Shown here piece by piece: positions 21,841 through 33,294 of a stretch of 64,000 nucleotides of DNA (within the stretch, counting starts at the first letter, position 1; the number at the start of each line of letters is the position of its first letter). Source of the stretch: Hordeum vulgare subsp. vulgare (taxonomy: Eukaryota > Streptophyta > Magnoliopsida > Poales > Poaceae); contig NC_058520.1 of the NCBI RefSeq assembly GCF_904849725.1, forward strand, positions 533,128,083-533,192,082, written 5' to 3'. A model generated the notes under the pieces. The model did no database searches. It saw only the letters and a list, made by a program, of their open reading frames with translations, and had not been told where the DNA came from. Both the position numbers and the translations under genes were made by a program.

Positions 21841-21922
21841 AGCCAGAGTAGCTAGCCTAGGGGTTTTATGTGTGTGTGTTGAGGAGCAGGTCATGGGTTC
21901 GAAACCCCTCTGACCCCCTTTT
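21841..21922 (+). ncRNA. Second B-box motif in the G3 LTR
   Basis: GGTTCGAAACC at 21896-21906 matches the B-box consensus GGTTCGANNCC, with a short T-run at 21919-21922. A weak A-box-like sequence (AGCCAGAGTAGC) lies upstream. The 3' LTR copy (about 50524) has one changed base in the box. Pairing is poor, so this is weaker than the first segment. Confidence 0.3.
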
Positions 21923-22061
21923 ATTTTTATTTCTTTTGTGTTGCTATGTTGCTATTTCAACTAGGTGCTTCATATCATTGCTTGAGCAGCAAGTGGAGGT
22001 GTTCCTACCTCATATCCAGTAGGTTGCATCCTTGCTTATTTTGCTAGTGCATGTGTAGGAG

Positions 22062-22330
22062 TATCTCCATGTGTATGTGTGTGTGCAAGTTTCCTTGAGC
22101 ATGTGTGGTGTGTGTGTATGTGTGCTTGTGCATATGTGCACTAGGGCATGTGCATGAGGTCTGTGTGTATGTCGTTGCAAGCACACCCTTGTGTGTGTGT
22201 GTGTTAGTGTGGAAGGCCTTGTGAGAGTGAGTCATAGCATGTGTAGTTGTGTGTGTTTAGAATAGCATGTGGAGGTGCTAGTTTATGTATGCTTGATGTA
22301 TGTGTGTGTATGGTGATGTGCTATGGCACA
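22062..22330. repeat. GT-rich tract in the G3 LTR
   Basis: Imperfect (TG)n runs are mixed with TATG and GCATGTG words. The same tract is in the 3' LTR at about 50690-50950, with slight length differences. Confidence 0.85.
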
Positions 22331-25300
22331 CATACATGAGGTCTAAACCCTCATGTCACCATTGGAGTTGTGGGTGTGTGCAAATGCATGTGTAGGTGAT
22401 GAGCTAGTGTGTAACAAATGTGATATGGCACTATTGAGACTATGTGATTCCATGTAGTTTTTCTTCTTAGCTTTGTGCATATTTGTTCTATGCAAGTACC
22501 TAGGTATTATATATGTTTTTGGGGTAGAATCATCCCAGGAATCCATTGGTGGAATCATATTTCCCTTTGAAACACTTTCTGGAGAAGTCATTTTTCTGTT
22601 TTGATCTATGTTTAGAGCTTGGTGCCATGTGATGTGATGAGCCTAAGAGGATGATTCGTTGATGTGGCAGTAGTGGGTGAACCCCTCTACAACATGGTGG
22701 GTTTTTTCATGCTTAGGAGTTTGTATGTGCAAGTTGTGCTTTGTCAAAGTAGGCATGTGGATGGAATTGTCAGTTTAGTGAAAATCCGTGATTTTCACAA
22801 AGTCTGAGAAACTGCTGATATTTTCTTCCCTTGTAGTTGTGCTTCAAAAGTTCATGTGTTGGGAATCAGCCCTTGCAATCAACTAGAGAGGTGTAGCTTT
22901 TGTGTTTGTCTAGCTCTCTATCAATTTTCATTCCATTTCACTTCCTGTAGATATTGTTTTAGGTGCTGCCAAAATGCTTCAGAGCAAAAATAGCTGGTGA
23001 AAGTCTAAGAATTTCACTAAGTCCTTGAAAACTGATATTTTGGCCAAGTTCGCAGCTGTAGATCTTTCTGTGTGTAACTCCTTTGTATTATCTTTTTGCT
23101 CATACTTGTAGATCTGTTGAATAGCTTTTGACACATATCTTGTTTGACACATTTGGGTGGTTGTAGGTGCCTTGTATGTTGCTCTCAAACTGCCATGTTG
23201 CTGTTTAGGACAGAACGCATAGTTTTGTTGTTTTGAAGCTTGTGAGTGCATAGTTTGTGGTGTGGTGAGTTTCTTTGCACCACCCCATCTATACTAGTTT
23301 GTTTGGTCATGTGGCAACCTGGGAATACCATAAGTATGCCATTGGAGAGTGCTTGTGGTAGATTTGATCCGTGGAACTCCATTTCTTGTTTCTTAGTTTC
23401 CGGTTGAACTTTAGCTCCGCTCTCTACGTTCTTTATATGTTTTTGCATCGTTTTCTCGTGGTGCAACCTTTCATGTTATCATCATGCATGTCAAGATAGC
23501 TTAGAGTGAAGTTATGTCTAGAAGTTTGTCTTTTCTTCTCATGCATATGCAAGTGACTAGATTAGAGATGCATGTTCATTCTCATTTCATGCATCATGTG
23601 TTTGTTGCATCATGTGGTGTTGTTGTTCATTGGATGCTATTTTTATGTTGGGTAGCACCGGGATCAGAGAGCGAGTACGTGGATTCGAGAGAGTACGTGC
23701 AGGACGAAAAAGAGCAGTTCCAAGCTGAAGACATCACACGCAAGATGACCATGACCTTGATACCATCTCTAGCTTTGTTATGCCTAGATTCACGTTTCCT
23801 TCATCATATACTCGCTGCCTACCACTGAAATAATTTCCTCCTGATATTGCCATGAAACCCAAAACACTTCCCCTCCTAGTTAATATTGAATGGCTAAGTA
23901 GACTTGCTCAGCTTCTAATGTTAGCGTTGCTAGTTGCAGGTACAATTGTCTCATGTGATAACATGAGTTTTGATATCATTATGTTTAAATCTGTTAATTA
24001 ACTAATGCACCTATATACTTGGTAAATGACGGAAGGCCTAGCTTTTGTGGGTGATTTGTTCCGTTATTGCCGCCTTAGTTTCCGGCTACAGGTGTTTGAT
24101 TCCATAACTGATCGCTCCTAACACGTTCGGGGTTGTTATGGGGACCCCCTTGATAAATCCTGTAGTGTTAAGACTTGTCCGGCAGGACCCAACATTGGTT
24201 TTAATTTGCTAATCACTTAATAATAATTTTCATAGGGAATAGCTACCCCGTGGATTTAATCAACAACCCGGGCCAGTGCTCCTCATGAGTGTTGGTCCAC
24301 CCACCTAGCAGTCAGCAATACCACCTCGGGGAAACTTGAGGCATTGGTCATTGTCCACTATGCATAGACGATGTTGTCCTGAGACTGAGACACACAGCTC
24401 TTATCGGGGTCGTCGATACACCGGGAGGTCCTGCTGGTCTTGTCTTACATTAGCGATATATCTTGCGTATAGGAATACCGGTGAAGCTTTGGTTCTCCCC
24501 AGAGTTGAGGTTTTCCTCTAAGGAATCCGGCGAGATCACGAGATTCGTGATAGAGGATTACTTTGCGGCCCGTGACCGTTTGTGATGGACTAGTTGGAGC
24601 ATCCGTGCAGGGTTTAATCTTTCAGAAAGTCGTGCCCATGGTTATTTGGCAACTTGGAATATTTGTTAACATCCGGTAATAGATAACTTGAACTTAATCT
24701 AATAAAACTGCCAACCGTGTGAGGAACCGTGATTGTCCCTTTCGAAGACCTCTCTTCGATCGGGAACACGGTGGGGTTATGTTTGACGTAAGTAGTTGTT
24801 CAGGATCACTTAATGATCAGCTAGTCTTCGTCCGCTAGCATAGACCACCACATCAGTAACTTGTTCTACGTAAGTTAGCCACCATAAATTCTTAGGATGC
24901 TGCAACCTAAACAGTGAACCTTCCTCACCTAATAACTTGACTAGTTTCGGTACCGAGGTCATAGATTGCTGAGTCCCTGTGGCTCACATATTACTTCAAC
25001 ACCCCAACAGGTACAGGTACGCCCGACACCGGTGATCCCAATGGCACGCAGTTGGCGTGGCAGTACGATGAGGAGAACGACCGCCTGTACGTGAACTATC
25101 CACAAGACTGAGGTCGTAGTCGTGATCGTGGGCAAGCATGCGGGATAGCATAGCCTTTTTCTCATGTTATGTAGTCCGTAGCGGAACTACCTTGTCTGAA
25201 TAAATGTGTGGATGTAAACTCTGGTATTATCTATGGAGATGGCAAATGATTCCCTATTTGTCATTCTTATATTATGTATGTGCTATGTTTATCTTGCTTG

Positions 25301-25378
25301 CAAAACGCTTAGATGCGCTTCTTTCCATTTTGGGGCCTCGTTCCCTAAATCGGAAAGGACCGCATCTTAGTCGTTACA

Positions 25379-25973
25379 AGTTGGTAATCATAGCCTTACG
25401 ACCATAGGAGCCTTTGTGTGACCGTACTTGGCCGAGTCGAGTCTAGTAAAATGTTTTGAGTCTTAGTTATATTGGAGAGTAGGTTTCTTCTTTCTCCTCT
25501 TCCATGCTCTGGTGAGGTTGGGATATCAAATAGTGACTTATAGGACAATCTTCCTACAGATGCATGATGTGAGGTTGGGATTCGACATTCAGTGGGTGTG
25601 TTTGTTCACGGTCGAATTACAGCGGTTCTCGTTGTGTCTTAAAGAGTCCTTGTAGCTTGCTACGACTCGGGGATGCTTCGTAAGTCGTGTGCACTACCTT
25701 GCACATGATGGCTACTGTAAATTCGAGCCCGTGCGATCTTATCCACGAAGATATCAGATGAAATCTCGATCATATGTTTGTTCCGAGCAGTTCTAGCTCA
25801 TACTTGTTTGCAAGTGCTCTTAATCAGAATTTTGTCTATAATCACTTTGAGGAAGCATTCTTACTATTTTGTTCGAGTGCAATTGCTAATATTCCTGTTC
25901 AGATATTCATGCCTTTTTGATTCAGCTTTACCTTCAATTTATTCTGTGGGCTAATGCGTTGTCCGTCTTCAGG
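25379..25973 (+). other. Leader of G3 with degraded tRNA-iMet primer site
   Basis: The primer site at 25382-25395 (TTGGTAATCATAGCC) is a damaged form of TTGGTATCAGAGC; G5 has the intact form in the same place. The leader shares about 250 bases (25540-25790) with the G5 leader. It ends GTCCGTCTTCAGG directly before the gag ATG, which resembles a splice acceptor. Confidence 0.7.
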
Positions 25974-28006
25974 ATGGCTCCACCAACTCGTCAGAATCCA
26001 GGTCGTGAGGGTGCTGAGATGCCGCCACCACCTCCTCCGCCAGAAAATCCTCCTCCTCCGCCGCCTCCTCCTGCAGAGGCTTGGCAAGCGTTGATGGCTG
26101 CTACAAATGCAAACACTCAGATGCTGATACAGTTGTTGCAAGAGAGGACTAATCAGCAACAAGGCAACTTCGATCATGGTGGCAATGAGTTTGCTAATCT
26201 GAGTCAATTCTTGTCAAATCAGCCGAAGACCTTCACGTCGTGTAACCAACCGTTTGATGCTGAGGATTAGATCCGCGACGTGAACAAGCACTTTGAATGC
26301 AGCAATGTTCGTCCAGAGGATTTCGTCAAGTTTGCAACATTCCAGCTGAAGGGGCAAGCATCTATCTGGTGGCAGCAGTTCAAGGATTCCAGGGGTGCTA
26401 GAGTGATCTCTTGGGATGAGTTCTGCAGAGACTTCAGATCCCACTACATCCCGTCTAGATTTGTGAAGGAGATGCGTGAGAAGTTCAGGCGCTTGAAGCA
26501 AGGTGGTAACTCTGTGTACAAGTACAACGTCGAGTTCCACGAGCTAGCCCAATATGCCTTGCAGGATATTCCGGATGAGAAGAGCAAGATTTATCAGTTC
26601 AAAGGTGGTTTGAAAGAGGATTTGCAGCTAGCTCTCGCTTTGGACGATCCTGAGGAGTTCGATAAGTTCTGCAACTTGGCTCTCAGGGTTGAGGCAGCTT
26701 TGCTCAGGGTGGAGAATTCAAAGAAGCGCTTCAGAGATTCTAGCTCGTCTTCCTCAACTCAGGTGGTTCAGAAGCAACAGAAGTATTGGGTGTCTCCTCC
26801 TCCTCCTCGGCACACGCAGCAGTTCAAGCATTCAGGTGGCCGTGGTTCTTCCCACCCACCCAACCCAGCTTTCCAGCAGAGATTCCAGCAGCAGAAGCAA
26901 GGGCCTCCTCAGACACAGTACCGTCAGCCGACAGATGTTACTTGTCACAAGTGTGGGCAGAAGGGTCACTATGCCAACAAGTGCACTTCTCAGCTGCGTC
27001 TTCCACCTCCTCCTCCAGGCAAACCTCCAAGCAATGCTATCATGAAGTTCAACCCCAGGTCTGCTAGAGTCAATATGGTGAATGCAGCTGAAGCAGAGAA
27101 CTCGTCAGATTTGATTATGGGTAACCTCCTCGTTAATGATATTCCTGCTAAAGTGTTGTTTGATTCTGGTGCATCACATTCGTTTATCTCAAGGCCATTC
27201 TCATTTAAGCATGGGTTATCAACTCGTGATTTGCCTAAGCCTCTATCAATTGTGTCTCCCGGCAAGATCATGAATTCCCACACAGTGGTTCGAGATGTCA
27301 CTGTCAAGATGGGGGATTATGCTTTTCTGGCGTCTCCTATTGTCTTGGACAATTCTGACATTGATTTGATCCTTGGTATGGACTGGTTGGCCATGAACAA
27401 GGCATCGATTGATTGTGAAGCTAAAGAAGTGAAGCTAACTCATTCTTCGGAGGACGTGATTATCTTCGCGGCGCGCGAAGACACAATCCGTCTATTTTCC
27501 TTAAATGAGAAGGGTGAGATTAATCCAATTTCACAAGTCCCAGTAGTCTGCGAATATGAAGATGGGTTTCTAGAAGAACTGCCAGGAATGCCTCTGCACC
27601 GAGAAGTTGAATTCCTTATTGAGCTTGAACCAGGCACTGAGCCTATGTGCAAACGACCGTACAAATTGGGTCCAGAAGAGATGAAGGAACTTAAAAGGCA
27701 ACTCGATGAGCAGGAGCGTTTGGGTCTGATCAGACCAAGCTCGTCTCCTTGGGTCTGTGGAGTGATGTTTGTCAAGAAGAAGGATGGCACGGACCGATTG
27801 TGTGTCGATTACCGTCCATTGAACAAGAAGACAATCAGGAACAAATATCCATTTCCTAACATAAATGAGTTGTTCGAGCAGTTGAAAGGGGCTAAGATCT
27901 TCTCCAAGCTCGATCTCAGGATGGGCTATCATCAAGTTTTGGCTCGTATGAGTATACGGTCATGTCTTTTTGTCTGGCAAATGCTCCACCGACATTTTGT
28001 CGAATG
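25974..28006 (+). pseudogene. Gag, protease and N-terminal RT of G3
   Basis: From ATG 25974 the product starts with a Pro-rich segment. A TAG at 26268-26270 replaces an expected Trp, and the frame then stays open to 28004. Counting from 26280: capsid core at about residues 1-145, zinc knuckle [14 protein letters not shown] at 222-235 (intact CCHC), protease active site [12 protein letters not shown] at 293-304 and RT start ([25 protein letters not shown]) at 505-553. After YHQV a small deletion (about 18 codons by family comparison) shifts the frame. G4 then interrupts the gene within the RT palm. The product is a capsid-polymerase polyprotein. Confidence 0.9.
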
Positions 28007-28011
28007 ATGAA

Positions 28012-29569
28012 CGATACGTCTCCATCGTCTCTACTTTTCCAAACTCTTTTGCCCTTTTTTTGGACTCTAATTTGCATGATTTGAATGGAACTAACCTGGA
28101 CTGACGCTGTTTTCAGCTGAATTGCCTTGGTGTTGTTTTCGTGCAGAAATCAAAGTTCTCAGAACGTCCTGAAATTTACGGGGAACATTTTTGGAAAATA
28201 TGAAAAATACCCGCACAAAGATCCACCTGAGGGGGTGGGCCAGTGGGCCACAAGCCCTCCCACTGCCACCCCCTGGTGGCGGTGGGCAAGCTTGTGGGGC
28301 CCACACGGCTCTGCTGCCCCCAATCTCAGCTCTATAAGTTCACCTTCGTCCCAGAAAAAAATAAAAAAAGAAGATTTCGTCGCGTTTGTGATACGGAGGC
28401 TCCGCCACAACATGTTCTTCATCTGGAGGGCAGATCTGGAGTCCGTTTTGGGCTCCGGAGAGGGGAAATCGTCGCCATCGTCATCATCAACCTTCTTCCC
28501 TCTCCAATTCCATGAAGCTCTTCGTCGTTCGTGAGTATTCTATTTGTAGGCTCGCTAGGCGGTGATGAGTAGGATGAGATCTATCATGTAATCGAGTTAG
28601 TTTTGATGGGGATTGATCCCTAGTATCCACTATTTCTGAGATTGAAGTTGCTACTACTTTGCCATGCTTAATGCTTGTCACTAGGGCCCGAGTGCCATGA
28701 TTTCAGATCTGAAATTATTGTGTTGTCACCAATATATGTGTGTTTTAGATCCGATCTTGCAAGTTGTAGTTACCTACTATGTGTTATGATCCGGCAACCC
28801 CGGAGTGACAATAATCGGAACCACTCCCGGTGATGACCATAGTTTGAGGAGTTCGTGTGTTCACTAAGTGCTAATGCGTTGGTCCGGTTCTTTATTAAAA
28901 GGATAACCTTAATATCCCGTAGTTTCCTTTTGGACCCCGCTGCCACGGGAGGTATGGACAATAGTTTTCATGCAAGTTCTTTTCCCCTAAGCACGTATGA
29001 CGACACACGGAATGCATGCCTACATCACATTGACGAACGGGAGCTAGACACATATCTCTCCGTGTTATAACTGTTGCATGATGAATATCATCCAAACAAA
29101 TCACCGACCCATTGCCTACGAGTTTGTCCTACTGCTGCTGTTACTTGTCTTGCTCTGCTGCTGTTACTTGTCTTGCTCTGCTGCTACTGTTGCTACTATT
29201 GTCGCTTGCTACTGTTGCTACTTGCTACTGCTGTCACTACTGCTGTTCCCTGCCACTGCCGTTACTCGCTATTTTGCTGTTACTACTTTGCTTGCACATA
29301 CTAATCTTTCAGGTGTGGTTGAATCTGACACATTCAGCAGCTAATACTTGAGTGTATTCTCTCACCTCCTGTTTGGCGATCAACAAATTTGGGTCGAATA
29401 CTCTACCCTCGAAAACTGGTGCAAACCCACGCTCTGGTGGGCCATCAAAAACATTCTTCTAGTTTCGTTGCCAGGGAGTGCTAGCAGCATTCTTCTGGTG
29501 CCGTTGCAGGGGAAGGTTTGTTGTCACAGAATCAGCATTCGTCTAGCTATTGCCATAGAGTGCCAGTCA
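28012..29569 (+). repeat. 5' LTR of G4 (1558 bp)
   Basis: It ends ATAGAGTGCCAGTCA, matching the 3' LTR. A hairpin (outer GGGCCACAAGCCC 28245-28257 with CTTGTGGGGCCC 28291-28302; inner 28260-28271 with 28275-28286) precedes the TATA box CTATAAG (28332-28338). The region 29130-29290 is a CTG/CTACTG-rich tract. Two degenerate primer-site copies lie near the end (29460-29477 and 29496-29513). Confidence 0.92.
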
Positions 29570-29578
29570 GCATTTTTC

Positions 29579-29596
29579 TGGCGCCGTTGCCGGGGA
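29579..29596 (+). other. Primer binding site of G4 (tRNA-Asp, perfect)
   Basis: TGGCGCCGTTGCCGGGGA is the exact complement of the last 18 bases of plant tRNA-Asp(GUC) with CCA, as I recall that tRNA. It lies 9 bases past the LTR end. Confidence 0.93.
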
Positions 29597-29646
29597 GGTA
29601 TTGCTATATTCTCTGAGTCACTTGGGATTTATATCTGCTGATCACT

Positions 29647-31585
29647 ATGAAGATTCTGAAGGATCCGAAAACCAAAGTCTTGCCCTCAACTACGAGGGGA
29701 GGTAAGGAATTGCCATCTAGCTCTGCACTTGATTCACCTTCAGTTATGAGTAAGTTTGCGACATCACCTCCTGCTAGAAATCTTGATATGTCGCATGTGC
29801 TTGATGATGCTTATAATGCTACTGCTAGAGATGTTATGCTGGATGCTATGCCTAATACTGCTTTGCCTGATACTGCCACAGATACTATGCTTGATACTGC
29901 TAGAGATGCTATGCTTGATACTGCTTTGCCTGATGATGCTAGAGATGCCATTTTGCCTAATGATGCTATGCTTGATACTGCTAGAGATACTACATTGCCT
30001 GATGTTCCACTAGGGGTATTCCTTGATGCTCATATTGCTATAGTTACTGCCAATGCTCGTGATGCTTCTGAAACTACCGATACTATTGAGATAGAACCTG
30101 CTTTTGCTCCTGTTAGATCTAGCTCTCCTAGATATGAATTGCCTGATATACCTGAGGGTTACGTTATGGAGGGAGAGATACCTGAGGATTTTCTTGCGTG
30201 TAAGGATGCCTATGACGCTGACAAATTACTTCTCAAGTGGAAGAAAAAATCTCTGAAAGCTAGGATGAAATACGACCCGAAGTTTGCCACTTCACCTATC
30301 TTTATCACCGATAAGGATTATGAATTCTCTGTCGATCCTGAGATAATCTCTCTAGTTGAATTTGATCCTTTTCACGGTTATGAGTCTGAGACGGTCGTAG
30401 CCCATCTTGCCAAACTACACGATATAGCCACCCTTTTCACTAATGAGGAGAAGATCCGCCACTACTACATCCTTAAGCTGTTTCCTTTCTCTCAAAAGGA
30501 TGCGCTAAAGCCTGGTTCACCTCTCTTGCTCCTAGATGTGTGAGTAGTCCCCAGGATATGGTCTATTACTTCTGTGAGAAATATTTCCCTGCCCATAAGA
30601 AGCAAGCTGCCTTGCAGGAAATATACAACTTTGCTCAACTCCAAGAAGAGAGTCTTCCACAAGCTTGGGGGAGGCTCGTCCAGCTACAGAATGCTTTGCC
30701 TGATCACCCTCTTAAGAAGAACGAGATACATGATATCCTCTATAACGGACTTACCGATGCCTCTAGAAACCATCTAGATAGTTGTGCCGGTTGTGTTTTT
30801 AGGGAACGAACTATAGAACAAGCTCAGACCCTACTGAATAACATCTTGATCAACGATAATGCTTGGACTATTCCCGAACCACCTCCTAAGCCAACTCCTA
30901 AGAAAAGAGGTATTCTATTTCTTAGTCCCGAAGATATGCAAGAAGCTAAGAAATCTATGCAAGAGAAAGGCATTAGATCTAAAGATGTCAAAAATCTACC
31001 ACCTATCAAAGAGATCGATGGTCTCGATAACCCGATACAGGTAGTGGAAGTAAATTCTCTGCGTAGGTTTGATGAGAGTGATATTCCTTTTGATAAACCT
31101 GCTAGCCTATGCTTTGATGAATTTGACAACTTTGTTGCCAAACAACAGAGTTTCAATGATTATGTTAGCAGACATTTGGAACAAAGTACTCGTATGCTTA
31201 GCCATTTAAGTGCTTGTGTAGACAGAAATGTCAATGATCTGAAGCTTTTGAGTAAACATGCTTCTATGATTACTACTCAGGTAGAACAAGTACATAAAGC
31301 TCAGAATGACCTGCTCAATGAATTAAATGACAACTCTGTCAGAGTCATTACTAGAAGAGGCAAAATGTCTCAGGAACCTTTGTATCATGAAGGTCATCCT
31401 AAGAGAATTGATCAAGATTCTCAAGGAATCAATGCTGATACACCCAGTCATCCTAAGGAGAAGAAGAAGGATGGTAGAAACCTACATGCCAGTTCGCCAA
31501 ATACTATCACACCTGAAGAACCTAATGAAATTTCTGCGTCTGATGAGAAACACAATCTCGTGATGAACATGAACCTGGTGACAAT
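29647..31585 (+). pseudogene. Gag of G4 (two frames)
   Basis: The first frame (ATG 29647 to about 30540) holds an N-terminal region with a repeated DTARDAMLDTALPD-type motif, then EIPEDFLACKDAYDADKLLLKWKK and the start of the capsid domain. A frameshift near 30535 leads to the second frame with YYFCEKYFPAHKKQAALQEI, ESLPQAWGRLVQLQNALPDHP and a long C-terminal coiled region (30990-31330). This is the Athila-type capsid (Retrotrans_gag family). Another frameshift near 31585 precedes protease. No zinc knuckle is seen. Confidence 0.85.
29820..30010 (+). repeat. Coding minisatellite in the gag of G4
   Basis: Variants of GATACTGCTAGAGATGCTATG and GCTTTGCCTGATG are repeated in register with the codons. 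They give copies of a 10-15 residue unit rich in Asp, Ala, Leu and Thr. The unit boundaries are irregular. Confidence 0.8.
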
Positions 31586-32512
31586 ATGAACAGTGATGTT
31601 CATAATAATGCTCAACATAGCAATGATGAGGATGTGGAGAGTGAACCTACGGTTAATCCTAATAACCCACAACCTAAGAGATACGATAAGAATGACTTCA
31701 CTGCTAGGAAGCATGGTAAAGAAAGGGAGCCATGGGTTCAGAGATCTATGCCTTTTCCTCCTAAGCCATCCAAGAAAAAGGATGATGAGGATTTTGAGAG
31801 CTTCGTTGAGATGATAAGACCCATCTTTCTGCAGATGCGGTTAACTGATATGCTCAAGATGTCTCCGTATGCCAAGTACATGAAAGATATCGTGACTAAT
31901 AAACGGAAGATACCAGATCTTGAGATCTCCACCATGCTTGCCAATTACACTTTCAAAGGTGGAACTCCTAAGAAACTTGGTGATCCCGGAGTGCCCACTA
32001 TACCTTGTTCCATTAAAGGAAACTATGTAAGAACTGCCTTATGTGACCTTGGAGCCGGTGTTAGTGTTATGCCGCTCTCTCTTTATCGTAGACTTGAATA
32101 GGATAAGTTGACACCCACTGAAATTTCTCTGCAAATGGCCGACAAATCAACTGCTTTCCCTATCGGCATTTGCGAGGATGTGCTTGTTGTGGTTGCTAAC
32201 ACCACTATCTTAACAGACTTTGTTATCTTGGATATTCCCGAGGACGATGCCATGGCTGTCATCCTCAGAAGACCCTTTTTAAACACTGCAGGGGCTATTA
32301 TAGATTGCAACAAAGGCAATGTCACTTTCCATGTCAATAGTAATGAGCACACAGTGTACTTTCCAAAGAAACGATATCAAGTACATTGCATCAATGCTAT
32401 CAAAAAGACTTCATCGATTCTTATTGGGAGCTTTGAATGCCCTATTCCTCGTGTCAAGATGAAGTATGATTTGCTTGTTGGGGAGATACATATCCCCATT
32501 GAGATGACTTAG
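31586..32512 (+). pseudogene. Aspartic protease of G4
   Basis: An open frame with a conserved lead-in (EDFESFVEMIRPIFLQMRL, PYAKYMKDIV) reaches the active site LCDLGAGVSVMP (Asp-Leu-Gly-Ala). A TAG at 32099-32101 interrupts it, and the same frame continues with DFVILDIPEDDAMAVILRRPF and LNTAGAIIDCNKGNVTF; the usual ILGRPF is ILRRPF here. The region ends at 32512. Nothing resembling RT follows. It would process the polyprotein of the element. Confidence 0.83.
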
Positions 32513-32699
32513 TGGCTATTCGAGAATTCTCCGTTCTCTCTTGAGATTCGAGAAGGTTTTGTGATGAGGACTTGATTAACCCTATTGACGGATTTCTTTC
32601 GACGACCATGAAATGGATGAATCAAAGAGTCACATACCTCTGTTTTGAGCTTTCATTTTCTGTTGCTTAGAAGAAAAATGATAGATTCAGTTTAGTTTT

Positions 32700-33060
32700 T
32701 CCTATTTTCTATTTTAGCGTCCCGGAGAATAATACCTCGAAAATAAAAGTTCTCCGATGGGCCTGAAAATTTAGTATGATTTTTTCTGGAATTTTTGAAA
32801 ATTACTAGGCCTGAGAGCTGGCCTGGGGGCCAGACCAGTGGGCCACAAGCCCTGCCACCGCCACCCCCCTCGTGGCGGAGGGCAAGCTTGTGGGGCCCAC
32901 AGGGACCCCCTCCACTCATTCCAGCTCCCAGCCTCTTCTTCCACCTCCAAAAAAAATTGTTTCGTAGCTCAAACTCATGTTCTTGCTCATTTGGCTGTGA
33001 TTTTCGATCTCCTTGCTCAAAGCACCATTCCCGGAACCGTTTTGGGGAAATTACTCCTTG
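32700..33060 (+). promoter_or_regulatory. LTR-like internal promoter block of G4
   Basis: This segment resembles the U3 of the G4 LTR in order: a GTTCTCCGA...CTGAAAATTTA part, a hairpin at 32839-32899 with GGGCCACAAGCCC and GCTTGTGGGGCCC outer arms and a CCACCGCCACC inner arm, then a CT-rich leader. It has no LTR termini and no clear TATA box. It lies directly before the ORF1-like gene and ends at a good splice donor (TTG|GTAAGTGA, 33061). Confidence 0.6.
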
Positions 33061-33282
33061 GTAAGTGACTCCTCCATTGGTCCAGTTAGCTTTTGCTCTA
33101 GTGCTTTATCCTTCGTGTATTCTTGCTACCTTGGTGACCCTGTTCTTGAGCTAGAAAGGTTGATTTTAGCTGGTCCCAAGTAGTTTTAGCGCGTGATGCG
33201 GTCTCTAGGCACTAGTAGGAGTAGTTGCTACAAGCTATGGTTGATCTTCATTCACTTTTCTCTTGAACTTCAAAAATTTCAG
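33061..33282 (+). other. Putative 5'-UTR intron of the ORF1-like gene
   Basis: The donor is GTAAGTGA at 33061, and the acceptor AAAAATTTCAG ends at 33282, 12 bases before the ATG at 33295. The length of 222 bases and T-rich content suit a plant intron. Splicing is inferred only. Confidence 0.4.
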
Positions 33283-33294
33283 CAAAAGGAAATT

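Larger units (their letters stand above)
20170..25378 (+). repeat. 5' LTR of G3 (5209 bp)
   Basis: The start and end match the 3' LTR. Inside are a TATA box (21021-21028) followed by a GC-rich leader-like segment with CTAGGGTTCCTCCCTAGCC, a tRNA-like segment (21695-21771), a GT-rich tract (22062-22330) and a block (24110-24900) that is also found in the LTR of G5. It holds about 370 bases (23734-24090) that are missing from the 3' LTR. No protein-coding gene is seen; the short GC-rich frames around 21060-21640 are open on both strands and look fortuitous. Confidence 0.88.

Noticed and set aside
22044..22235. His/Thr-rich frames from the GT tract (also 50671-50964)
   Set aside because: Simple translation of the TG repeat.
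29074..29344. Leu-rich hydrophobic frames that look like membrane helices (also 37323-37707)
   Set aside because: They come from CTG/TTG-rich repeats in the G4 LTR and are open in several frames. They are not a gene.
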